NCBI GenBank assembly: GCA_030267565.1
Contig: BRXU01000021.1
Coordinates: forward strand, 1,830,501-1,894,500
DNA from: Pleodorina starrii
Lineage: Eukaryota; Chlorophyta; Chlorophyceae; Chlamydomonadales; Volvocaceae
Direction of reading: 5' to 3'
Length of the DNA stretch: 64,000 nt
The translations under genes and the position numbers were made by a program. Below are positions 33,916 to 59,199 of this stretch, in pieces. How positions within the stretch are numbered: position 1 is the first letter of the stretch; every line of letters starts with the position of its first letter. Below the pieces are notes generated by a model, which was given only the letters and a program-made list of their open reading frames with translations, did not search any database and was not told where the DNA came from.

Positions 33916-34815
33916 ACCTCCCTCTCCTTGCAGCGGCACCTCTCCACAGACCAGCCGCAGGGCAAGCGGCTGGTAGGGCGGAATACCGGTGATGTGGATG
34001 AGGCCGGATGAGGCGCTGGAAGGGGAGCGACGACGTGGGCGAACGGAACCAGGACCCAGGACCGGCAGCAAGGTTGGAGGACTGCTGGGCCCACCTGCCT
34101 TCCTGGTTACACGGTTACGGCGCCAGTGTCGAGTGTGTGTGTTCCATTTCGTTGTTGCGATCCGTTAGGCAGCCTTGGCGTGACGCAAGGGCGCCACTTA
34201 GGTGATATCCATCGACGCAAGGCCCCAGCTTCCAACAAAACGAGGAATGGAACGGCGTTCGTTGCGCTTCTTCCCGGCGGCATGCACCTTCCTCGCCCCG
34301 CACTCTCCGCTCCCCGCCCACCCACTCCTTCCCCAACAGATGTCCTGCGCGCCAGGTGCCACCCCCAACTGACAACGCCTGTCTGCCGACAACGCGTGCG
34401 ATGGCGCAGGCAGCACACATACCACCACCGCAGCGCAGCGGCACATCCACCCCCACCCCACCCCACCCACCCTCCCACACACACGCACACGCACACAGAC
34501 GCCGCGTGCCACATCCTGCGCTGTGCCCCCCTACCGCCTGAGCCCCGACCCCTTCTCCAACCCGCTCCCAAGTCCCGTGTAATTATGCGCTCTCTCTTCT
34601 TGGCTCCCTCTTCTTGGCTCCCTCCGCTCTCGCTCCCGCCGCTCCCTCCGCTCTCGCTCCCGCCAACCTCTCATGCGTTCACACATCCACAGCGGGCCGC
34701 ACAGCCCTCAGCCCCCCTCCCCCCCAGGGTACGCCACCTATCCCAGCTCGCGTCACCCCCTCCGGAGCAGGCAAGCCTCGCGACCGACAGCCGTGCGCCA
34801 GTCCGCCACCGAGCT
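33916..34815 (+). repeat. Dispersed ~0.9-kb repeat, copy 1 (pairs with 59,200-60,140)
   Basis: Shared blocks: CAGACCAGCCGCAGGGCAAG, GGCGGAATACCG, GGAGGACTGCTGGGCCCAC, GTGATATCCATCGACGCAAG, CTTCTTCCCGGCGGCATGCA, CCCAACAGATGTCCTGCGCG and a repeated CTTGGCTCCCT. Near the end a C-rich tract ending CCCCCCAG precedes GGGTACGCC..CTA.CCCAGC, which reads like a splice acceptor plus an exon (GYATYPSSRHPLRS; copy 2 GYAAYRYPSSRHLLRS). It may be a transposon or a duplicated gene fragment. Confidence 0.65.
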
Positions 34816-34835
34816 AGACGAGGACGACTACAGCT

Positions 34836-36170
34836 AGCTACGGCCTGCAGGTCATCGTGTTTGGCAGCACACTGGACGCGGCGTCCAAGTAAATGACCAA
34901 CAACACGCCGCTAGTGGTAAATACTGCCCTCAGACACACCCCATCCTGACTTCCAGGCAACACCACGCGCCATGAAACACTAAAGCTTAGCAATGACCGC
35001 GCCAATACCCCCACTATACGCCCCAGCAACCACCATTACCACCATGTCGCAATCATGCCTTGCATTCGGCTGCACAGCACCACGTCAGCCCCTCACGCGA
35101 CCTCCGTCTACTCCAACCCTCCCTGCAGATCAGCCTCAAACAGCGAGGGCCCCTCTTCGCTGAGGCCATCCGGCACCAGTGGACCACTGGCTCGGGACTC
35201 CTCCGTCTGCACAACCTGCGTGGCGATTCGGTCGGGCCTGCCCACCATCCTCACGGACACGATCGTCGTCACGGCGGTGACCAGCATAGACGGGCTGTCC
35301 AACCTCCTCTTGCAGGCGCCGTACACCTCGGTCACAGACGCCAGGGAGCTCCTCAGCGCAGACCTCACCGGCGTCTTCGTGCCCCGCAAGGACCCCTTCA
35401 CCACGCTCGACACGGGCGCTGCACAGGACCAACAGGACACAGTGGAGAGTAGACGCAATCCATGTCGACGGCTGCCTCTTTGTGGCCGTGCAGGTAACAC
35501 TCAGCATGCCCAGCGACATAGGGAACGCAGATGGAGGACTCAGGGGCCCACGGGGAGCGCCACACTTGCCCCAAACCCGTCCCCATCTTGCCTTTTGAAC
35601 ACAATTCACCTTTCAACACTGTCCCACAGGCTATGGTCCTGCTGCGCTCCGACACCGGCCAGGCCCTCGTCCCCGCCGTCACCATCCACGGCGTCAACTA
35701 CGCGTCGCTGTACGACGCCGTACGGGCCACGGACGAAGCCAGCGATGACGATCCCGACCACGCCACCAAGTGCGTCGCTCTCGCCCGCGCCGTCAAGGCC
35801 ACCTTCCGCCTCGACCTGGGCCTCATCACCAGCGCAACCAACATCAACCGCCGCCCGGAGCCCCGTAAAGCTGGTAAGCTCCCCAACCACACCCTGCAAC
35901 TTACCTCAGCTCCAGGTACACACGCAAACGGATTTCATTCACCAGGGCCACCATTCACAACCTTTCTGTTCATCCTCCATTCCCACAACACAGTTCGACC
36001 ACACCAGCATGGATGGACTTCTGGGTGTGGCAGAGCTCCTTCGCGCCAATGGTGGACAACCCCCCCCCCCGCACGGCTGGATACGGGGGAAGCGCAGCAC
36101 CCCCTCCTACCGGTCATGTCGGAGCTAATGAGGGGTCTCGTGGGCTAGCGGAGAGGGGGAAAAGCAGGCC
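34836..36170 (+). pseudogene. Unrecognised spliced gene, frame disrupted
   Basis: The first clear exon lies at about 35,130-35,493 and encodes CVAIRSGLPTILTDTIVVTA, SNLLLQAPYTSVTDARELLS and TGVFVPRKDPFTTLD with strong G/C third positions. Near 35,425-35,440 the frame must shift to continue as WRVDAIHVDGCLFVAVQ before the donor CAG|GTAACA at 35,493. The next exon 35,630-35,873 reads AMVLLRSDTGQALVPAVTIH, GVNYASLYDAVRATDEASDD and ATFRLDLGLITSATNINRRP, donor G|GTAAGC. Later exons are uncertain (candidate after CACAG at 36,000). No family is recognised. The single frameshift could be a mutation or a missed splice. Confidence 0.4.
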
Positions 36171-37069
36171 TGCATGTCTTGTTTAGGGCAAGTGGGTGTG
36201 TGTACCCTCTTCTCGGGAGACGGAGCCCGTCTAATAGTGAGCGGAGGTTTTTGTCATGTCTGACGGGTCAAAGGTGCGGCGAGGGAGGCATGTAGCTTTG
36301 GCATATGGCGAAAGAGACGTGGAGAGGGAGGGGCTATCGTGTTGTGACAGTTGTGCTTCTTGCTGTGCGCTACGTGCTGCCTTTCGCGGAAGCCCTTGTT
36401 GAGGGGACTCGGCCCCTCATGCAGGACCGTGTCTGGCCAGGGGCGGCTTCCCTTGCTCTACAGCCTCGTAGCTCTCGCTTAGCACGACCCGCACTTATCT
36501 GCGCCGCTGGGTTGATTGGCGCGAGGCCGCGGAGTGAGGGACCAAGGCGCGCGCGGCGGGACAGACGGACGTAGCCGCGCGCCCGCCCCTCCACTGTGTC
36601 TCGGCCCGGTCGGGGCCCGGTCGGGGCCCGGTCGGGGCCGGTGATCGTCCTGCCTCAGGGCGAGTCGCCCACAGTGTAACACCCATTACATACCCCGTTC
36701 ACAATCGCCGTGCACACAATTTGGGAAGCATCTTCGAGCGTGCCGGGCCAACGCTTCAGCCCAAGGGGAGAGGGGGGTCATTGCGCCGGCAATCCGTCCG
36801 CGTTGCAGCACGGCCTTACGTCAACACACGCTTTCCACAACTCGACGGCGCAACCAAATTCCGGGATCGCCAGGCCCACAAGCCAGGGCTCTAGCAAGTC
36901 GAGGGAGACTGATATCGTGATATGTTGACGGGCTCGATGGGGGATGTTGATCTCCGAGGGGGGATGTTGATCTCCGAGGGGGGATGTTGATCTCCGAGGA
37001 GCGGATGTTGGGGGATGTTGACCTCCGAGTCAGGGGGATGTTGATCTCCGAGGAGCGGACCCAGGGGTG
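36171..37069. other. No gene recognised; short tandem repeats
   Basis: Three copies of GGGCCCGGTCG at 36,600-36,640 and five to six copies of a 20-bp unit GGGGGATGTTGATCTCCGAG at 36,942-37,060. No coding frame with bias. Confidence 0.5.
36942..37060 (+). repeat. 20-bp tandem repeat
   Basis: Units of GGGGGATGTTGATCTCCGAG; later units carry GAGC or TCA insertions. Confidence 0.9.
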
Positions 37070-37075
37070 GGATGC

Positions 37076-37780
37076 TCATGGGGCGGACGTAAATGGCCTG
37101 GGGCATGTACACCAGCGTGGTGGAGGTTGCGGCATGCCGGGTGTGGTGAATGTATCGGCAGAGCGCCAGACGACGAAGCGCTCGTTTCTGTGTTTAGCCT
37201 GTGCCATGGCCAGCTTAGCGTTCATGTATATGCGTACCGTGTTGCGTGTGACCACACAGTGAGGGTTCTGCGCAGTCAAGGCAGCCCAGTCGACCGTGCG
37301 TTGGAATTCTACTGCACGGCGCTGCAGGTCATCGCACATGGCCTCGATGTCAGCATCGGGGCACATAAAGCGGCGGCTGTACTTGAACAGGGTAGCGCCA
37401 TCGATGTCCTTGGCGTCTAGACGGTGCTGCCCTGTCAACCGAAACACCGTAGAGAAACGGAGAAAACCTCCCATGGGCGCCGCCCAGTGTGAGCCCTGGC
37501 GTTCTCACGCGCCCATTGCATGGACTGCAGGCCCTCTGTGAAAGCTGCCCCGTGGTACAACGGCGTGCCTTTTACTGGCGGGTGCTGAAATAGATCCCCC
37601 GATATGGTAATGTGGAGGCCTCCAAACATACCATCGAGGTGGACCCGCATGCCCTCGGGCAGGGCTGACACTGCGTCGTGTGGGCGCTTGGGTGTCCCAG
37701 GCGGGGCATGCTCCTACAGGAGTCAAGTAGGCATGGTGCAGTACTAAAAAACGGTGATGTGATTGCAGGTTCAGGATCAC
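37076..37780 (-). pseudogene. PIF1-like helicase fragment (Helitron-type), frameshifted
   Basis: Minus-strand frame 37,671-37,435 reads GLHITISGDLFQHPPVKGTP, the G-D-x-x-Q-x-P-P-V signature of PIF1-family DNA helicases, preceded by LLDSCRSM where a D-E-x-S-M motif is expected. After a frame change near 37,475 it continues as VFRLTGQHRLDAKD, then CPDADIEAMCDDLQRRAVEF and NPHCVVTRNTVRIYMNAKLA, matching the order HR, (C/T)xxN...N of the PIF1 C-terminal core. The ATP-binding GxxGxGKT motif is not seen, so the gene is 5'-truncated and decayed. A helicase piece among repeats points to a Helitron, but no Rep domain or Helitron end was found. Confidence 0.6.
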
Positions 37781-37839
37781 TCCAGGAGCCTAGCTGTACA
37801 AGTAGAACCCCTGATGCACCTGCAGCCCTCCATCCCACG

Positions 37840-38706
37840 CACTTGCCTGGCGAGCTGCTTTCAGGCTGTCATGTATGCCGACCAGGTGCTCGGCTGGGGG
37901 TTCAGTTTTCGGACCGTTTCCTGCGTCGTTTCCGTTGCCCCGCAAACAGCCTTCGGACGCGTGTGAACCTGCGCAGCAGCAGCGTATACCGACTCCGGTT
38001 TCGGCCTCCTACGTCCTGCGTCATGCGTAGCCGCCGCTTTGCACCCAAGCGCCATTCATGTTGTATTTGTTTTTCTGATCGCGGTGGCGGTCCAGAGGTC
38101 TCCGCGCATTGCGTCAACCGTTCGCATGACCGTAACAGCTCGCCATCTGGTCTTTAAGTCGTGTTGCCTTCCCTCGCCATCATTTCTTGATATTCCTTTG
38201 AGCTGCCTTTTTTGTTGTCCGCCTTCGTCTCTGCATTGTCCGCTTCCCGCCGGTTTCGGCCTTCTCCTTCCCGCTGTTCGCGCTCCCGTGCTTTGCCTCG
38301 CACAAATGAATTCCATTGTGTATGCCATTCTCACGTGTGTTTTTACGCAACGTTTGCGTCCTTCAGGCGCTTGGTTCTCCTTCCTGCTGATTACGCATGC
38401 GTCACCGCGTTTCTTTTAGTTGTCCGCTCGGGCAAACGATGGGCGACTTCCATTCCAAAGCATGTCGCCTTTCACATGCGCTTGTAAGGGCCCTCGCAGA
38501 CACACAGCGCAGTGTGTCCTGTACTGGCGTCCTCAAGGCGCTTTCCCTTGTTTGACTCCGTTTCGTCTCGCCGATCCTTGCTTCCGACTCACATACTGCC
38601 GCCCTTGCCATTTTCTGCATTTTCTCCTGTTCTCAGCGTGCTTCGGTGCCGCTGACGATGCGACGGTACTGCTCCGTTACCGCCCACATGTGTACTGCTG
38701 GCCCAC
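37840..38706. other. No gene recognised
   Basis: Pyrimidine-rich plus strand (CTTCC, CGTTT runs), short frames, no bias. Confidence 0.4.
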
Positions 38707-38790
38707 ATATTGAGATCACCGGTCCCCGATATTGAGATCACCGGTCACCGGTCCCCGATATTGAGATCACCGGTCACCGGTCCCCGATCT
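38707..38790 (+). repeat. ~30-bp tandem repeat with ACCGGT palindromes at the LINE 5' junction
   Basis: Three copies of ATATTGAGATCACCGG followed by TCACCGGTCCCCG. The ATTGAGATCAC part recurs behind the LINE (40,025-40,035). Confidence 0.85.
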
Positions 38791-40035
38791 TATGTTGCGA
38801 TGCTTTGACGTGCAAATCAGGTCGTTACTGTCGTACGGGGCTGAAGTGTGGGGCCCTGACGCTATCCGTGAGGCGCTGGGGACCATGGGGCGTCAAAGAA
38901 TTGAAGAGTGGCACCGTTGGGGACAGAGCCCTGGCTCAGCGCCAGCAGGGGAGAATGGGGTGTTGCTAAAGAAGTGGGGGAAATGGGTAAAGAGTGTAGG
39001 GCGCGCGGCAGGCGTCTTTGAGAGGTGTATGGCGGACCCGATGGTCGAGGTCCAAAGGATCTTTTTGCGGAAGGTGGTAGGCGCTAGCCTGCCGCCTAAC
39101 CGACAATTGTTCGCGGAAACGTCGCAGTTACCATTGCACTACTTTTGGGCGCGACAGGTATTTGGCTTCTGGAAGCGTGTAGCGCGGCAATCCACGTCGT
39201 TGGCACGGGCAGTGCTTGAGGAAGATATCAAATCGTGGTTGGAAACAGATCATTCAGCCACGCACGAATATTTTTGGGCGGGTAAGGTGCTCCGGATTTT
39301 CGAGACTCTCGGATTTGACTACAGGCAACATGTACCCGTGGGTCTTAGCAATGAAGAGAAGGCAAAGGCGATCTTGGGCCTGGAGATCCCGTTTGACAAT
39401 TTACTGGCCGAGTTCAGACGTCGCCTTCTGTTGGATTGGAGCTCGGGTAGCCTCGATAGGGACCCGCGGAATTTCCCAGAGTATGAGGAAGGGGGTGTGG
39501 GACGGGGAGCACCCGGGGTTACCGCGTGTCGGTACCTGAAATGGATGGGTGTGGCGTATTCGTTCTCGGACCACAAACGAACATTGGATCACTTGAGGGT
39601 GTGTATGCCGAGAAAGCACCACACGGCCCTGATGCGTTTTCGGCTGGGACGTTGGGACTTGGATGTGTCAAGGTTTGCACGGGGACCGGGTCGGAAACCG
39701 CGCGCGGAGAGGATATGTCGGGTGTGCCACGGCGGGTCGGTAGAAGACGAGTTGCACGTACTGATGGAATGTCCGGGCTATACGCCATTACGAGAGGCAA
39801 TAGGCTTCCCTATGGGTAGCAGCATGGTGGATGTGATGGGGACCTTTGACCCGGCGAAACTGGGCAGTCTCTTATCCCAGATTCAGAAAGCGCGTACCGA
39901 GCTGCTTGGTAGCTAACCATACGGCTTATGTTGTCTTAAAGTGCGCCCCTTGACGGATAACCGTTGTGGGGGGACGCATGTTACCAGCCATTTTGGCTCG
40001 TACACATGTAATGCCTCATGCCTCATTGAGATCAC
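38760..40035 (+). mobile_element. 5'-truncated LINE insertion
   Basis: LINE sequence starts at about 38,790 in the middle of the RT region and runs through an intact ORF end and about 110 bp of 3' UTR, finishing ACATGTAATGC with CTCATGC/CTCATTG units at about 40,022. ATTGAGATCAC occurs at 38,760-38,770 and at 40,025-40,035, a candidate 11-bp target duplication with about 20 bp of filler on the left. Confidence 0.7.
38792..39916 (+). CDS. LINE polyprotein C-terminal part, intact 374-codon frame
   Basis: The frame begins at an in-frame ATG only by chance; upstream LINE codons are missing. It includes CFDVQIRSLLSYGAEVWGPD (end of the reverse transcriptase), RKVVGASLPPNRQLFAE, ARQVFGFWKRVAR, and the terminal zinc motif CRVCHGGSVEDELHVLMEC (C-x2-C-x8-H-x4-C), then KARTELLGS and TAG 39,914-39,916. 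It belongs to L1-type non-LTR retrotransposons and is related to, but clearly different from, the fragments at 2.6 and 7.8 kb. The lack of stops over 374 codons suggests a young copy. Endonuclease and RT active-site parts are absent, so it cannot move on its own. Confidence 0.8.
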   Translation: MLRCFDVQIRSLLSYGAEVWGPDAIREALGTMGRQRIEEWHRWGQSPGSAPAGENGVLLKKWGKWVKSVGRAAGVFERCMADPMVEVQRIFLRKVVGASLPPNRQLFAETSQLPLHYFWARQVFGFWKRVARQSTSLARAVLEEDIKSWLETDHSATHEYFWAGKVLRIFETLGFDYRQHVPVGLSNEEKAKAILGLEIPFDNLLAEFRRRLLLDWSSGSLDRDPRNFPEYEEGGVGRGAPGVTACRYLKWMGVAYSFSDHKRTLDHLRVCMPRKHHTALMRFRLGRWDLDVSRFARGPGRKPRAERICRVCHGGSVEDELHVLMECPGYTPLREAIGFPMGSSMVDVMGTFDPAKLGSLLSQIQKARTELLGS

Positions 40036-40487
40036 AACTCCTCTGGTGCTTAACCCTTCAATTGGTCTGAGACCAATTTCCGGGTATCCGGGTACCCAAA
40101 TCGGTAAAAAAAGGCAATAAAAGGCAGTACCATGCATGTACACGCAACGAGCAATTGCTTTGGGCGTGCTCACTGCAAAGTTACGATTGCCGTAAAGGAG
40201 GCGTAACAGGATGAGGAACGGATTGCACAAGAAATAAGCCGGGCAAAGCAGGGCTGGGCTACATATTGGCCCTCGTCACGAACTATGCACATTAGTTTGG
40301 ACATCTCGCTCTAAAACAGCACACATTCAAACTCCGATAATCCTCACTGCTTAGGACCTGGCGAAGTCGCTTGTAAGTGTCAAATCGTTATACGTTCAGT
40401 CCTCCAAAATTGTCCTTTCGCTGTAGCCGTCGATGTTGCTATTATGAGTGAACGTCAAACGTCTGACGCCTTGCGACTGTTTACAGC
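40036..40487. other. Upstream region of gene B
   Basis: Unique-looking sequence between the LINE and the gene B start. It must carry the 5' UTR and core promoter; no clear TATA box. TTTACAGC directly precedes the ATG. Confidence 0.4.
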
Positions 40488-56207
<15,720 letters not shown>

Positions 56208-56303
56208 AAAAGGGCGAACCGCAGCGGGTCCGCCGGGGGAGGCGGATGGGGCGGCTGGGTCGGCTGGGTGGTCGCGGTGGGCGGCTGGGTAGATGGATCG
56301 GAG

Positions 56304-56469
56304 GCCGGCGGTGCGCGCTCTCCCGGGCCTGCCCACCAGCAGAGCCGGCAGCGGCGCCGGCGCCGGCGGCCGTGGCGGAGGCGAGGGTGCGCTGAGTGGG
56401 GATGTGGGTGAGGGTGCGGCCTGGGCCCTGAAGCGGGCGTCCACCGGGCAGCTCCCGCAGGAGTTGTAG
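56304..56469 (+). CDS. Possible last exon of gene B, copy of the window's first 162 bases
   Basis: The frame reads PAVRALPGLPTSRAGSGAGA...KRASTGQLPQEL with TAG at 56,467-56,469 and TGTAA at 56,471-56,475. It lies one frame off the long exon ending at TAA 56,205. A 100-nt intron with donor GG|GTAAAA (56,204) and acceptor CGGAG|G (56,303) would restore phase, although both sites are weak. Frame-preserving differences from the copy at 1-162 argue that it is translated. Otherwise gene B ends at 56,207 and this is a relic of an older gene end. Confidence 0.45.
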
Positions 56470-56886
56470 CTGTAAGGTTTAGGGTTAAGGTTAAGGTTTA
56501 GGGTTTAGGGTTTAGGTTTAGGTTTAGGTTTAGGTTTAGGTTTAGGTTTAGAGCGGGCGTTTGACCGGGTTCGTCCACCCCAAGAGTACATGCCGGCCCA
56601 GCCAGCCGCCGGTCAGTGGACGCAGCACGGACCCACCAGCAGTGTGCACAGCATGTACGGCACGTGTTGCTGCTTGCGCTGTTGGGGAGACCTGCAGTTG
56701 GTTGGTGTGCCGTACGGTTTGTACCGCAAGGTGCTGGTGTCTGTACGGGCATTACCGGCAGTGCCACTACTGGCACTGGGGCCGGTGGTGCCGCCACTAC
56801 GGTATGACATGTGCGGGTGCGATGCGTGAGCTAAGCTCCTGTGCGTACAGCTGCGCATACACACCCGCTGCGGGCCTCGGCCCCCG
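56308..56886 (+). repeat. Duplicated gene-end segment, copy 2
   Basis: Counterpart of 1-545, with a longer telomere-like tract and otherwise the same order of blocks. Confidence 0.8.
56476..56552 (+). repeat. Interstitial telomere-like tract (TTTAGGG/TTTAGG)n
   Basis: Begins GGTTTAGGGTTAAGG, has two clean TTTAGGG units and then seven or so TTTAGG units, ending before AGAGCGGGCG. It starts within a few bases of the TAG stop and TGTAA. Confidence 0.85.
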
Positions 56887-57320
56887 CCTCGGCCCCCGCT
56901 GAGCGGCCGCGTCGGCCGTATTCGCGAGTGGCGTCGCTGAGCCCAGAGACATGAGCACCGCTCCGAGGATGGCCTCCGCCAATCCTCCGCGGCGCGTGGG
57001 TGGGCCCAGAAAGAAAGAAACGAATAGAAGAAAGAAAGTTTACACTGGACCGTAAGCCCTAGCGTGTGCTTACATTCGGATACGAATGCTTACGTGCGTA
57101 AGGCACAACCCAACAAATCTGCTACACGCCAGCAGCCAACTGGCAGTAGCAATACACATAACACGGGCAAGCGCACATTTCAACATAGACACTCCGCCAC
57201 GAAACCAACCGACAAACATCCAAGTGATCACTGCCAAGCGCATGCGCCCTCGTATCGCACAACCATGCAGCACAATATAAACGACAACATCAATAAACGT
57301 CCCGAAAGCCGCTCGGCGAA
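56887..57320. other. No gene recognised
   Basis: Includes an (AAGA)n patch at 57,009-57,040. Frames are short and without bias. Confidence 0.4.
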
Positions 57321-57339
57321 AAGTTGACGAGCGACCAAA

Positions 57340-57800
57340 AGTTGCCCGGCAAGCTGCGCTGCGCATCGCTACGCTCCGCTGCGCTCCGCTCCGCTGTGCT
57401 TGTTACGCTGCACTCCGCTGCATGCGTTCGACTGCGCTCGGCTATGCTCCGATCCGCTGCGCTCGGGTCCGCTCCGCTCCGTTGTACGCGTCGCGTCGCG
57501 TTGCATCACGTCGCGTCACGTCGCGTCGTGTAGCATAGCGGCGCGGCGGACCGTAGCATTTCGTAGCGGAGTGTAGCCTAGCGTAGCAAAGCATAGCGAT
57601 GCGTACTGTAGCGTAGCGTGCACGCGACTGTAATCACGCACGTTAAAATTGCGACTTGCGATTTGCGACGAAAATGCGATCGTGCACGCTGCACTACACT
57701 GTGCTACGCTACGCAACGCGACGCTACACTATGCAATGCTACACAACGCTATGCAACGCCACGCTTCGCTACGCTATGCACCCACGCTCCAACGCTCCTC
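57340..57800. repeat. Strand-switching degenerate pentamer tract (CGCTC / TAGCG / TACGC)
   Basis: 57,350-57,480 is built of CGCTC, CGCTG and ATCGCTACG words, 57,520-57,615 of the complementary type (GTAGC, ATAGCG, GTAGCG), and 57,690-57,780 of CTACGC and CAACGC words. The same short vocabulary therefore changes strand twice. No ORF has coding bias. Confidence 0.7.
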
Positions 57801-57935
57801 CCCGCATGCACCCATGCTTCACGCATAGCCGTAACTCCGCATCCGCAAGGGGCGCTACGGCAGCCCGCGGCCCACAGGGCGCGCGCTTGTCCGTGCCTGC
57901 CTGCCTGCCTGCCTGCCTGCCTGGGGTGTAACGGA

Positions 57936-58818
57936 CCAAGTGCAGAATTTCGGCCAGAAGAAACCCGATATAAGAAACATATTACATTCTTTATTGCATG
58001 GTATCTTTCTTATAGGCAACCGACATCGTATGAGTACAAACCAGTTTTGCAGTCTTTATGAACCGAGGCCGAGGTCAAATCAACGCCTCTCGGCCTCTAA
58101 TCAATGCCAGAAGATCTCATCGTTCCTCATGATGTTATTCTAGCACGACGGCGTGAAATGAATCTTTGTTTCGGCAACCAACTATATTTGCAATGCAAAC
58201 ATTCTTCCCGCGACCACACCACAGCTCTGCTAGCCGGTCCGACAGCCTTGACGCATATTACTATTATTTCAAAAGTTGCAAGGGACAAACCATGAGGGCA
58301 AAGTGCTGGTTATCGGACGCCAAGCCGCAAATGCCCGCACGATGCGGCGGTCTTCTGCAGGCCGACCAACAAGTCCAGTCGGCAATCCAGGAGACTTCTA
58401 CATTCCCTGTCCTAATGTTAAAGGTGTCAAGCCTCCTCTATGGCGAATACCTCGGTAGCGAAGCCTGTGCACTCGTCGGCAAGTGCACGTCGTCGCGACC
58501 CTCGCAAACAGTTCCGCTGTCCTTCTATTTGCAAGTCAGCCTGCTCCACTCCATGTCTACTGTCAAGCTACTTAAGCCAAGCAATGCGCTCGTGGGAAGA
58601 GTTGCACAGTGCCGAGACGGAGCGCGATGCTATACATGGGGCGGATTACTGAAGCCGCAGGCATTTCGGATATAAAGCTCTGGCAGTCTATCAGCAGGAC
58701 TGTCGACACTCTCACACTTGACGCCCTCGCCGCCCTTGCACTCAACTCCACCCGTACGGATTCAACGGGGCCCCGCCCTTTTTCCGGCTTCAAGGAAGCC
58801 GACACCAACCCCTTGTCG
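57936..58818 (+). repeat. Dispersed ~1-kb repeat, copy 2
   Basis: Counterpart of 6,726-7,800 and shorter, since the internal duplication of copy 1 is absent. It is preceded by (CTGC)n at about 57,897-57,921 and ends GGGGCCCCGCCCTTTTTCC...GACACCAACCCCTTGTCG. Confidence 0.7.
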
Positions 58819-59199
58819 AATTTCCGCATATCTCTGCTCTCCATTCATTCAGTGCGGCAGGCGCGGCGCTGCACCATAACGGGACGCACAATGCACTCGC
58901 AGCCAGATCAGCAGCTCCATATGGCCTCATAGACCCACCCACGCCACCCGCTGCCACCCGCCCCTCCGGCTGGTACGACAACCCGGGCGCAGGTACGACG
59001 CGGTTCCATCATGCGAGGTGTGAGGCCGCTAGGCGCTCAAGTAGTGCTGCTGCAGCTGCCCAATTCATGGCTGTCCGATGGGAAATATACCGTAAAGAGG
59101 GACGCTGTGGCATCGACCGGTGCAGTGATGCGTGCTCCCGCCACCGCTGATGACGCCGCCACCGCTGAACTGACGCCGTCAGTCAGTTCTCCAAGGGAA
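58819..59199. other. No gene recognised
   Basis: Contains a GACGCCG-rich inverted-looking part at 59,115-59,180 (GCCACCGCTGA repeated twice). No supported gene. Confidence 0.35.

Noticed and set aside
33475..34071. 198-codon minus frame with GLIHITGIPPYQPLALRLVC
   Set aside because: The second copy of this repeat (59.2 kb) has a 4-nt change that destroys the frame, and the rest is Arg/Gly-rich by composition. An old exon cannot be excluded.
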